Source: Flectonema sp. DT1601
Lineage: Eukaryota > Euglenozoa > Diplonemea > Diplonemida > Diplonemidae
Assembly (NCBI GenBank): GCA_964019425.1
Contig: OZ025813.1
Span: forward strand, 186,001 to 250,000
DNA: 64,000 nt
Direction of reading: 5' to 3'
Within the stretch, counting starts at the first letter, position 1. Each line of letters opens with the position of its first letter. The notes beneath the pieces were generated by a model. The model did no database searches, was not told the DNA's origin, and saw only the letters and a program-made list of their open reading frames with translations. Positions 1 through 10,579 of this stretch are shown in pieces. A program made the position numbers and the translations under genes.

Positions 1-670
1 ATAGTAATAGATTTGGTATTATAATAATAAAACAAAAAAACAGCGGGTCAATGAGAACAACAACAACGTGTGCTATAGTACGTACAAAACACACCTGTAA
101 TTAACAGAAATACTTAACAACAACTACCAACATTGCAATCGCACTACGTAAAAAGGTTATTAGAAATTACCAAGAATAGTAAAGCAGTTGTATTGCCGCT
201 ATTCGTTAACAGAATGCTCAACACAATCCCGTCCTGTCTCTGTTAATTGATTCAATCAGGTTGTGTTCATCACACATATGATTAAACAATTAGAGTTAAC
301 TGCTACGCTCTCTCTCTCTCTCTCTCTTCTAAATTGAAATTTAGAGGTTTCGCATACCGTCCAAAAAAAAAAACAAAAAAAACAGATCAGTTTGGCATAA
401 TCCAACAGAAACAAAACTTCGCAGTAGATTCTAAAGTTGGACATCACATTGTTAATTATTAAGGTCAACAAGCAATCAAATATGCGCCACTCTTTTGAAC
501 TCTCCTCAATAGGAGAATACATGCTACTTAAACATAGTAGATACTCACAGATAATGTGCAATGTATTGACTGTTTTTGATTAATAAAATCTGGATTTCTT
601 AATGTGGAATATGTAAACAAACATTCCAAGTGAACTAAATCAAGATGTAAAAAATAAAATTTTCGGGGGG

Positions 671-793
671 TTAACTGTTTGATTTTGTACGTAAAATACA
701 AATGTATTGTATCATAAACAACATAACGATAATTTAACATTAGTTCTGAGATACAGTGACTAGGTGTGATGCTTAACTTAGCCTTTTAAAGTA
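671..793 (+). repeat. dispersed repeat module A, copy 1
   Basis: This 123-nt block begins just after a run of six G and is nearly identical to 59589-59711; I see only about two substitutions by eye. Weaker copies lie at 41523-41598 and 53714-53778. The block ends at a second G-run (797-803), after which module B starts. No open frame or terminal repeat was seen. It is probably a non-autonomous element or a segmental mosaic. Confidence 0.8.
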
Positions 794-803
794 TTCGGGG
801 GGG

Positions 804-881
804 TGTGAAACTTTGACATTGTAAAAACAAAATTAATATCAAGTACTTGACTGAAAAAATATTTGTAGTTGTTAATCAAAG
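804..881 (+). repeat. dispersed repeat module B, copy 1
   Basis: This block begins with GTGAAACTTTGAC after a seven-G run and ends near TTGTTAATCAAAG. It matches 41613-41718, which has about 30 extra bases in the middle, and a shortened copy at 53661-53702. In each case a G-tract precedes the shared GTGAAAC start. Confidence 0.75.
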
Positions 882-1021
882 AGATTGAGAGAGGGGATTT
901 TTTTTTTTTTTTCTTTCTTTTTTTTTTAATATAATTTAAATTTGGAACCCAATTTTAGACTATTTTTTTCAGAGATATATTCCCTGATTTCGTTTAATTA
1001 CAAAAATAGTATTCTCAGACC

Positions 1022-2686
1022 TCAGACAGGTTCTTTTCTAGTCTCAAGGTCGCGAACGTCTGAAGAGTCAGGTCCTTTATAAAGACAATAAATAATTGCT
1101 GACATCAGCATCACAGCCACGACACTACCGACAACTATTCCGACAAGTGCTTCATCGGAGAGACCGCTACTGGAGTTTCGGGGTTTTGAAGATTTTGGAT
1201 CCATCAAATCAACCGAATGAAGAATCCCTCCGATCGTCGCAAGATATCCACGGATTCCAACGTCGAGGTTTTCAGGTTTTATTTGTTTATCGTCAGGAGT
1301 CGTTCCAGAAATCACTATTTCCCATCTCATTGATTGTAATAATGACACTCGATTAGTATTTATCTTCTCTCCTGTACACTCAAAACAGTTTGCATTTGTC
1401 ATAAACTGGGAATTAACTTCTACCATTTCACATATTTTTGTACAATTAGCCATTCCACCACCACCTAGAATTAGTTGTGTTCTGTCAGTCACTACTCGGC
1501 TGTTGGAAGTTAATGTCGAGAAATTAATTTCAATGACGTAAGAGACGCTTATATATTTAAAATTGTCAACAAGAGGAACAATAGGAACAAGGGTCTCAGG
1601 GATAGCAGTAGTTGGGATTGCAATTATCGGCTTCTGAGTAGTGAATTTCGCTGAAATCAGATCATCTTCTCCAAAATTAAATTGCAAGGGAGTTATCAAC
1701 TTACTCGTAAGAGGTCGTAAGTCTAACACAGTTGCAGAAGAACTTAGGAAGAGCATGTAATTTCTTCTGACTTGAGAAATTTGTTGAGACGACTCCCCCT
1801 CACAATCGATGCAATGTAGCCTATCTTGAGAACAGATGTTCAGACAAGTCACATCGTATCTTGTGATCGTGTTTATAAGTTCTTTAATTACATTCTTCTG
1901 ACGTAATATCTCTTCAATGGTACTTACAACAGTCATAGACACGTACACTACTCGTAGTTCCCTTGGAAGCTGTGGCTCTTCACTATCAAACAGCACACTA
2001 ACAACTCTGTCAGATTCATAAATATTACCAATAGACTCTCGTAGGTTTGCTGAATTTGAATTTTGATTAACAGCTGAAGATATCTGTGCCTCAAATAACA
2101 CAACAAATTCTGACTCTGCATCATGTACAACAGATCCTCTACAATCGTAGCATATATTTGAATGAGCATCGCAGACCTTTGAACAAACAGAATCAGTTCT
2201 ATTCACAAGTGTGTTAATTAAAGAAATAGTACTCTGGTGATTAGTTGTAATTTCCTGGTATGAAGCTCGTATGCTTAGAGAAATGAATACTTTCACCCAA
2301 ATAATACTTTCTTCAATTACTGGAAGCTGTGCATTGCCCTCTCCTAAAACATTTGTTAGAGATTTCTGCATGGAAGCTGCCGCAAGGTTTGTGTTAGAAA
2401 TCTCAGTCACACTTCTCAAAGTGACTGTGTATGTTTTTATTTCTTCCGAATGCGGTGGTGGCATCCCACACTCGTTGCACTTTCCTAGGCTGTCACAAAT
2501 ACTAAAACATTGAGTCTCTCCTTCTCTTTCTAAACTTTCGCTAACGATATTCTGAATGACCATACTACTGTCAGTGAGTCTCATTAGGTCTGATAACGAT
2601 GACTTTAACTTCCAGTAAATCATTATTGATTTCTGTCCTTCTGCGAAGCAGATTATCAAAGCGAGAAACAGTAATCTCAGAAACAT
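1022..2686 (-). CDS. type I membrane protein with four C-x3-C..C-x2-C modules
   Basis: The 554-residue frame opens with a signal-peptide-like start (MFLRLLFLALIICFAEG) and ends with one transmembrane helix at about 514-536 and a short charged tail, so most of it should face outside or a lumen. Four repeated modules of about 108-134 residues each carry two cysteine pairs: C60/C64/C70/C73, C168/C172/C179/C182, C281/C285/C292/C295 and C415/C419/C434/C437. The last module closely resembles the second module of the neighbouring gene at 4316-5284 (shared CTKICEM/CDKICEM, CFEC/CYEC and GGILH/SGILH). The pair therefore looks like a local duplication. I do not recognise the family. The alternating strand-like and helix-like stretches suggest a small disulfide-stabilised alpha/beta fold, but that is inference. 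Confidence 0.8.
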   Translation of the reverse strand: MFLRLLFLALIICFAEGQKSIMIYWKLKSSLSDLMRLTDSSMVIQNIVSESLEREGETQCFSICDSLGKCNECGMPPPHSEEIKTYTVTLRSVTEISNTNLAAASMQKSLTNVLGEGNAQLPVIEESIIWVKVFISLSIRASYQEITTNHQSTISLINTLVNRTDSVCSKVCDAHSNICYDCRGSVVHDAESEFVVLFEAQISSAVNQNSNSANLRESIGNIYESDRVVSVLFDSEEPQLPRELRVVYVSMTVVSTIEEILRQKNVIKELINTITRYDVTCLNICSQDRLHCIDCEGESSQQISQVRRNYMLFLSSSATVLDLRPLTSKLITPLQFNFGEDDLISAKFTTQKPIIAIPTTAIPETLVPIVPLVDNFKYISVSYVIEINFSTLTSNSRVVTDRTQLILGGGGMANCTKICEMVEVNSQFMTNANCFECTGEKINTNRVSLLQSMRWEIVISGTTPDDKQIKPENLDVGIRGYLATIGGILHSVDLMDPKSSKPRNSSSGLSDEALVGIVVGSVVAVMLMSAIIYCLYKGPDSSDVRDLETRKEPV

Positions 2687-4315
2687 ATTAAGTGTGTCGT
2701 GTGGATACTAATAATAAATAATTATAACGAACGAATTGATCTAAATCACATGAACACCAACTTTAACATAGCTGACCGTAATATGTCAACAACAAAAAGG
2801 GAAAGAAAGGGAAGTCAGCATTCCTTACCGTAAACTCGATTGACTGTCGCCGGAACACTCATAATGACCCAAACTCGGAGAATTTAAGTTTTTTTTTTGA
2901 AATCAAATAATCCGAAACGAATACAAAAGACTTTACATCACAACTACTCCTCCCACAAGTAACACTCGACCAACAGAATGGTAGACAGCTTCCTTAAGGT
3001 AGAGTTCATATTTCAGGTGATGCAGGAGGTGCAAAGGTTGCTGTTATATTCTTAACAAGATAAAGTCATATGCCATGGGTAAGTTGTTATAACTACAACA
3101 ATCTGACCTAATGTTGTCGGTGAGAACGTACTATGAGCGGCGGCTACAACGAGTGAACTTTGACAAAAACAACGTTTTTTTTTTTTTTCTTCTTTTCGTT
3201 TTCTGTTTCTTTATTTCTTTTTTTTTCCCCCCATATGGGAGTTTGAGTCTTTTAAAATAAAAAACCAAACTCCCAAAAAAAAAAAAAAAAGGAGGGAAAA
3301 AAAAAAGAAAAAATCGTTTTTAGCAGTTTTGCCTTATCTTTGAAAACTATTGCTGGGGAAAGATAAACAAACAAACCGAGAGACAAAAAAAAAAAAAAAG
3401 AAAAGATGAAAAGATGGGTTATTATTAGAAAGCTAAATACTTCCGAGAACCCTTATAAAAAAAAAATATAAATGCTGCAATATACCAGGTGTGGGAAGCA
3501 AACCAAAATCAAGCAAACGATGTGATTTAGTTATATAGCTTTGAGCACATGAGATATCACGCAATGAAAAGGAGGAAGGAAAAAAAATATTATAAAATAC
3601 GACTATTTTATACGAACGTAGGGCTAATGGTTTATTATTATTGCGTGACCAAGCGAAACCACTCCCGTGCAATAGTAAAAAAAAGATAAAAGCCACGACC
3701 TGCATACATAATAACGTTTTTTTTTTTCATTTCTTTTCTTGTTCATTCTTTTTTTAAAACCGATAAAAGACATCTTGACCGAGAGAGTTTTTTTTATATT
3801 TATCCCTGATGATCGGGGAGGGGATTGGGTGTTCTGCCGTGTCTTAACCTAAATTCACACTCCAAAAGAATAACAAAAATAAAAATAAAAATAAAGAGAC
3901 TTTTCCCTTTTTTATATGTAGTTCTTTTTTGGTGCAGCCGACAAACAACTGTCGGCCTGAATAACATGAAAATACTGTTTTCGTCTGGTTTTGAAAAGAA
4001 CTCTTTCGACGAAATTTAATATTATTCATCTCTCTTATTCATCACAGAGAGAGAACTATCTGTTTTTTCATTGGCAGAACATTAGAAAAGTTAGTCAGCA
4101 CGTGATTTACTGTACCGTAAGTGGGAGAATCAGACGATTTTTTTGTAACCAAAAAAAAGTAGCTACAATTCAACGCGAGAAATAACAAACAAAAAAAAAA
4201 AAAAAAAAAAAAAAACTTTAAAAAGAAGAAACTAAACCAACTGAACACTTGGCGTCTACTACGATCCAGTAAGTCTCACATCAAGAAATCGTTCGTTTCT
4301 GCCTTTAAGAACGAA
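2687..4315. other. intergenic, homopolymer-rich
   Basis: No supported gene between the two paralogous membrane-protein genes. The sequence has many A and T runs (for example near 3177-3190, 3275-3290 and 4193-4215). The open frames here encode only lysine- or phenylalanine-rich low-complexity peptides. It presumably holds the 5' leader of the left gene and the 3' UTR of the right one. Confidence 0.55.
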
Positions 4316-5284
4316 TTAGGCAGTGTCTGGGGTGTCAGGGGCATCTTTTGTTTGTTGCAGTTCTTCGTTGCTTTCAGGTTCAGCAGGTTGCTTACAACAA
4401 GTACAGTAAATAGCAAGGATCAATATAATAATAAAACCAATACATCCAACAACAATAGCTGCTACAGTGTTACCAGAGATGCTATCATCAGAATCTGAAG
4501 GACCTGCTTCAACTATCACTGTGGCTTCAACTCTGTGAAGAATACCACTAATGGAAACAAAGAATACTCTCAAAGAAGAGTTCAGTTCAATTGCGAAGTT
4601 TTGTTTTGTCGGAGAAGCGACTCCAGTAATTGTAATTTGCCATCTTTCTGCTGCCAATGTTGCCACATCCCTGTCCTTGAACCGTCCATCACATTCATAA
4701 CAGCGAGGGGTGAGTTCAAAAGTTGTTCTTGCCATATCAAGTGGTTTCATTTCACAAATCTTATCACAAACAGCAGTACCAGTTCCTTCTAAGATTTCTT
4801 GAGTCTTTGTAGTAAGTTGTAAATGATTATCACGAAGTGTTACAAATTCAATGGTTACTTCATATGTAACACTTACAACTCTTTCAGCACTTGATGGTGA
4901 TGGGCTGTTGGTTTCAAGTTGGTTGATGGCTGTTGGTTGCACATTTCCAGTTCCAAAGATGACTTCAAGTGGAGCAGTCATACTCGCAGCTGTGGCAGTC
5001 AAGTCAGTAATGTCAGTACTTCCATAGTAGGTTGCAATGTGTGTTTTCTTTACGGTTGAAAACGTTCCAGTTACGTCACACTTCTGACACTGCAGAGTAG
5101 CCTTATCACATATCTGATTACAGGTTACGGTACCACCTCCGAGAGCTGTTGATAAATAAGTTGCTACTGCATTATTCTTACTTAACATATCAGTCAGACT
5201 CGCATCAATTGTTAACAACAACGTGACATCAGCACCAGACGCTATAGTCACCACTGACATTAGTAGTATGAGTAAACGGTTCAT
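4316..5284 (-). CDS. type I membrane protein with two C-x3-C..C-x2-C modules (paralogue of 1022-2686)
   Basis: The start is the methionine of MNRLLILLMSVVTIASG, a clear signal peptide. The frame is open further upstream, but that part reads through an A-run and looks like leader sequence. The product is 322 residues. Module one holds C55/C59/C66/C69, module two C173/C177/C195/C198. A transmembrane helix lies at about 272-295, followed by a cysteine pair and an acidic proline-containing tail. Module two aligns with module four of the gene to its left, so this is a shorter relative in tandem. The start codon is preceded directly by about 22 A residues on the coding strand, an unusual leader. 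A possible acceptor (TTCACTCAG) lies about 200 nt upstream. Function unknown; surface receptor or coat protein is possible. Confidence 0.8.
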   Translation of the reverse strand: MNRLLILLMSVVTIASGADVTLLLTIDASLTDMLSKNNAVATYLSTALGGGTVTCNQICDKATLQCQKCDVTGTFSTVKKTHIATYYGSTDITDLTATAASMTAPLEVIFGTGNVQPTAINQLETNSPSPSSAERVVSVTYEVTIEFVTLRDNHLQLTTKTQEILEGTGTAVCDKICEMKPLDMARTTFELTPRCYECDGRFKDRDVATLAAERWQITITGVASPTKQNFAIELNSSLRVFFVSISGILHRVEATVIVEAGPSDSDDSISGNTVAAIVVGCIGFIIILILAIYCTCCKQPAEPESNEELQQTKDAPDTPDTA

Positions 5285-5888
5285 TTTTTTTTTTTTTTTT
5301 TTTTTGTTATAGAAGCTATCTGGATGGAAGTAATTTGTTGAAGTTATTCCCAAACTGAGCGACTCTTGCTGACTGTGAAGGTAGACTGGATGGCTGCTCA
5401 GATGTACCGGACTCATTCCTGAAGACTTGTCCGAACACCACCAGATCCCCACAATAGCCGTTGGGAGAATCACTGCTGCTGAGTGAATAAATTTATTAAT
5501 CAGTAACACACATTATAAAAACTGAAATCACGAGATAACCAACAAAAGAATAAGGTCATCAGGGTGCAGGGAAACCCGCTCCCAAGATACGAGCGCACGT
5601 AGTAATGCAGTGCGACGACTCAAAATAGATAGTAGCGGCTGTCACGTCATTTCTCGGGTACCGTAACATATATATTTTAAGAAAAATCAAAACCAACAAA
5701 AAAACAAAATTCTATTTTTTCCGAAGGGATAGTAATATCGTGTGTGCGTGGGGGAAAAAAGAAGAGAAAAAAAAAAAAGGAGAAACAGACTACTAAAAAT
5801 GATTGTAGGGCTGGCACTACAACACAAAGATAAATATTCATAAGAATTAAATTAAATATTAAACAAAATCATAGGAGTCCCAAAACAG
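5285..5888. other. intergenic between membrane-protein gene and ARF-GEF
   Basis: The right part (about 5500-5888) shows no coding signal and contains A-runs. The left part is the long 5' leader of the gene at 4316-5284, including the A-run at its start codon. Confidence 0.5.
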
Positions 5889-6538
5889 CTATTCCGGACT
5901 TGTAGTTCTCAGTCGCCGTTTTAACCGTTTTCGTTCCACCCGACTCACTCCTGAAGAGACGTGGAAGAACTCTGATTCGGTGATAGCAATCTGAGGTTTT
6001 CCTCACATAAGATTACAAAAGTTCTGAAGCATACAATAAGAAGATCCCATCCTTGAGTTCTCCGTAATCAATAAACGACATTAAAAGTCACAAAGTAATT
6101 GCAAAACACTCACAGGATGTGATTCTGGTACTGTGAATGTTGGCAGCTGATGTAACTCCGCCCATCTACGGAACAGCGTATCAATAGAAGATAATCTCGT
6201 CGGATCAGAGAAGACGTCCGGCGCACTAATTCGTCGAAGTTCCGATGCCTGAGAAAACGAATTCCCAATAGCCAGCGCTAGACTGCCATCATGCGTTGTT
6301 GTTAGAACCGAGTCAAAGGCAGTTTTACATGCAGGCCATACGGACTGTTGTTTTGTTTATTTGTTATCACATCGCTCTATATAATAAAATACTCAACACA
6401 ACTAGCAATGCATACCTCGAAGACGACTACTGACAACTCTCGTGATGTTAATTCCGGGTAGTACTTTGAAGTTAATAAACCTGCCTGACTTACTTTGTGA
6501 ATATTATTCTTTAGAGTACCAATTCCTAACTCAAATCT

Positions 6539-6573
<35 letters not shown>

Positions 6574-9500
6574 ATGAATCGTGATTTCCCCTCTCTTTCA
6601 AGAGTCTTTTGCAATAAACGTGATGAACCTGAATTTTAACATACGCCTTGGCCATCGCTTTTTCAATTGGTAGGTCAGACTCTTTGAGGGTTTTGTGTCC
6701 GAGAAGTTCAACTTGCTCGTCAAGGGCTTTCCACTCTGGTTTAGTAGTTAGATATTCCTTTGTCTTTCGTCTGTATTGATCATTAGCAAGTCGCAACTGT
6801 TTATGTGTTGGCTTCCTCATGTTCGGATCGTTAGAGATAGCATTTAACTGGAAGTTATGAGTGTGTTGATCTTCTTGAATTTGCTGTTCGACGTTTGCAA
6901 GCAATTCAATGTTTTTTAAATATAAATCAGAAGCAAGTGGAGTCGTAAATCTAAAGCTACTCAGCTGGTTAGCATTTACTTCCGGAGTTATACTCTTCTT
7001 AAGGATGGCGCTGAAGACCATTTCAATGGCGTCTTCAGACATCAATCCTCCTGTTGCAGTTCTGACTAATATAATCCATTCTTTTATAGTTCTTTTTTGA
7101 TTCTTTTTGATATGAATTTCAGAACTTGCCTGCAAGATAGTCATCAGAGTAATGTAAGTCGGATCAAGAGACAAGACGTTATTCTTATGAACCCGGTTGA
7201 CAACTTCATGCGGAGTCAAAGCAATCAACGTCTCCTCTGAACAAATCTGAACAAAAACAAAAGGCTCATTCCTTAAAGAGTCTTCAGATACAATATATAA
7301 TGTGGGAATCATAAGACCTGGCTCTACAAGGCAGAGACATTGTCCTTTTTTTAAGTCGTGTTGTGTTGAATCGACAGTGATTAAATGGCGGTTACACATT
7401 CCGTAACGAGCAGCGAAATATATTCCAATGCGGCAGAGTACAGCAGACTCACCTTCTGGATGAAAATAACTAAAAAATTTAAACGTTGCCTCGAAGAGAG
7501 AGAGGTCCTCGAAATCCATTGACCGGATGTAGCTATTGAGAACACCAATACACCATTCATCTCTGCTGGCTAAGATCTTTGCTGTACCTCTAGGATTGAG
7601 ATACAGTCTGAGCGCATCTCTCTTCAACCATCTTGCGAACGAATCCGGATCTCTTCTTGTAAGACCACATTCAATTATCAATTCTCTCGCTTTCTTATTC
7701 TTCTCAAACCACATTGAGTGTAACTCCACTTCTTTATTTTTTAAATTTATTCTCGATCGAAAAAATTCAGCACTTGGATTTTCAGACGCAAGAAGTATTC
7801 TACTTCTCTGATCAGTGCCCGTTGTTGCCCATTGAATACATGAATTAATTAGATGGCAAATACAGATACAACACTTATGCTGAATTAAGTGCGCTTGTTG
7901 CATTGTAACCCACTCATATCTAGCATAACAACGGGTTGCGATAAATGATAGAGTGAGTGCGATCGACTTGATTAAATCATCAGAATCAAGACAGCAGTCA
8001 ACATTAGCAAAAATGTGAACAAGTTGTCTTGGAGATGAAAGTAGCTGAGATAAGAAATTTAAAATACAAATAAGTTGTTCGAAACTTCCTAAAATCGATC
8101 TTGCAATAGGAAGGATTAAATATATCATTATAGACGTTAACTCAGATCTCATGCTTCTAAAACATTTCTTGTAGAGTACTTGCAACAGCTGAACAGCTTC
8201 AGTAAACAACACTAAAGGTTTCGTAGTTGCAATATTCGTTACGAGTACACTTGTTAGCCTCGATTTCAGTACATTTATTAGGGGACCAGAGGCCGTCGTT
8301 CCCTCATCAGCTGAATTAAATATTTCAACCAAAGACTGCAATGCATACACACGAGTGTTGACATGAATACTGTTAGATTCTGTTTCTTTTGATATATCTC
8401 TCTGAGCTTGATTACAAAGAGTTGAGATCACTCTGAATAAATCATGTTCGCAAACACTTCGGGTAAGCAATTGTTGTAGTAATTCACCCTCAGTAACGAC
8501 TTTTACTTTCTGTGGTTCAGATTCTTCCGTTGGGACCAATTCTTCTGTTTCATGTTCTTCTTTTTGAATAGTTTGATTCGCTTTCAGAATAGCTGCTGTA
8601 GTCTCAGTCATGCCTGCTAAACCAGAAAGTGGCTGGTCAACTGGAGACAAGCTCGCAATACTACTTTCAGTAAGAACCGCCGCGTTTGGAAGTGGTAGCT
8701 CTAAAGGAGTTGAATCTGAAGCTTCAGGAACTGTCGCCACTGGAAGCGATACCGGAGTTGTCGTCGTAGAAATAACAGACTGCTGGCCATCAACGGGAAG
8801 CGGATGATCCATCGGAGTTGTCGCCGAAACCTGTGCCGCACCATCAGTTAGTGACTGCTCTGCGGGTGTCGTTGCTACTGCCGTCTGTTGTCTATCAACT
8901 GAAACTGTTGTGTTTGGAACAGTTTTTGCAGAAGTTTCGCTATCAGCAACTGTTGCCACTGAAAGCGATTGCTCTGCTGGAGTTGTCGTCGTGGAAATAG
9001 CAGACTTCTGACCATCTGTTGGAATTGTTTCTAAGGGTGCGTCTGTGGTTTGCTTTATCTCTGCAGCTGTTGTCGTTGTATCTCCAGCTAATGACTCCTC
9101 CATTGGTGTTGTGACCTTCTTCTCGTCAATAGGAACTGTCAATGGAGAGCATTGATCTTCTTGAACAGTCGCATTACACGGAAGTGTTTGCTCTACGGGA
9201 CTTAAAGGACTTTCTACTGGAGCTAACGAAATACTCTGCTGGCTGTCTGCTGCGGCAGCAATGCCGAGGTCTACAGGGCTTACTGAACCAGTAGTAAATT
9301 GACTATCACCTGGTACCAGAGGGGTTTCAATTGGAGTGTCAATGGTGGGAATTGCGAAAGGGGCTGCACTTGCAACAGGGGCCGCACAGGAACCAACCGG
9401 AGGTGAAAAGAGCAACCCCATCTGTGCTACTGCTGCATCGAGAGGAGACTCCTGAACAGAATTAGTAACAACACTTTGAACCTTCTCTTGAGAAGCAGCT

Positions 9501-10348
9501 GTGTTCGTAGTCTCCACAGCAGCTGGGGGTACTAATGGTCGTATGTTAACCAAGTGTCTCGGTGGAATATGAAGAGCAGTATCACCTTTCGGTGACATAA
9601 TAGGGAACTGTCCCTGAGGTAAAGTATCATGTTTCTCTCCAAGACCGTAGTCATCATCAGACACAAGAGGAGGTTCTTTAATTACATTCAATAACTGACT
9701 AGCTGCAATAATAGCAACAGCAGCATAAAGTGTCACTACTGCAGCTTCACCACGGATGACAACACTGTTGTCTTCAATGTAATTAAGAAGACTGAGAACA
9801 CATCGCTGAAAAGCTCCTTTTGCTTCCCAGCGAACATCCAGGAATTGAGAACCGAGAAATGACCTGAACAAATGTTGATAAACAACTTGTAGAATAGTAG
9901 AAGTAGTTGGGTCTTGTTTACCTGAATATGAAGAGGTTACTAGTAGTTCAAGAATCTTAATAGTGTGAAGTTGAATATCTCTATTCTTTGTAGCGTGTCG
10001 TGTAACTGATTCGATTAATGCTTCATCGAGTGACTTCCCACAACCTGCTGCAGTTCCTGGAGCGTCAAGTTGAACTCCAGGGTGAATTAAACCAGCTTCA
10101 ACTAACCTTGTCAAACCTTCAATACAATATCTCATTGTTGATAAATGGTGTTTTCCAACAGTGTCGATAACTTTTATATAAAATCCAACGACTCTTGATT
10201 CAATAAAGTCATCAGTGGCCTCACATGCTGCCAAACTCCCCAACAATTCCTTAGCATCGTTGCTTGTCCCAGACTTATCTTTTACTTTTGATAATATTTT
10301 TGTTATCACATCTTTAGTTTCCTTACGGTAGTCATGGCGCTGGACCAT
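5889..10348 (-). CDS. Sec7-domain ARF guanine-nucleotide exchange factor (BIG/Sec7p-like)
   Basis: Three exons are read on the minus strand: 10348-6416, 6344-6114 and 5990-5889. The introns are 6345-6415 (GTATGC..ACAG) and 5991-6113 (GTGAGT..TCAG), both phase 0, giving about 1421 residues. Domains: an N-terminal helical DCB-like region (about 10-220), a Thr/Pro/Ser/Ala-rich low-complexity linker (about 240-610), a helical HUS-like region (620-850), then Sec7 (from about 875). The glutamic-finger loop reads FHPEGES with the catalytic Glu at 967, aligned with FRLPGEAQ of the family. The second half of Sec7 resumes at about 1068 (LQASSEIHIKK) after an insertion of about 80 residues. Exon 2 continues into an HDS1-like segment (VFE then SVWPACKTAF). 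The family activates ARF GTPases at Golgi or endosome membranes. A run of lysines at about 1230-1250 may really be a 108-nt intron (6537-6644), which would shorten the protein by 36 residues in frame. Confidence 0.75.
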
Positions 10349-10579
10349 TCCCGTACCTCAGCCTATGATGCGTGAGAATATTGTAAAAGAAAATATAAAA
10401 AAAAATACAAACAAAACAAGCCTACTCAAAGGGAATACTTTTCTAATAATAATAAACAATAATAAAATAACAATAATTCTTAAAACACCAGTTTAAAGAA
10501 ATCTATTTTTTTTTTTTTTTGGGGTTGGTAGGGTCGTTATCGAACGGAACTCAATCGTATACAGCATTCCAGAATTAAT

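Larger units (their letters stand above)
1..1021. other. intergenic, repeat-bearing
   Basis: No convincing coding region. The stretch lies downstream (3') of the minus-strand membrane-protein gene. It holds a (CT)n microsatellite near 308-327, several A/T homopolymers and two modules of the dispersed repeat family, listed separately. The open frames here are short and of low complexity. Confidence 0.6.

Noticed and set aside
6442-6639. Plus-strand frame with a phenylalanine run opposite the ARF-GEF
   Set aside because: It is the reverse of the A-run inside the Sec7 gene and has no features of its own.
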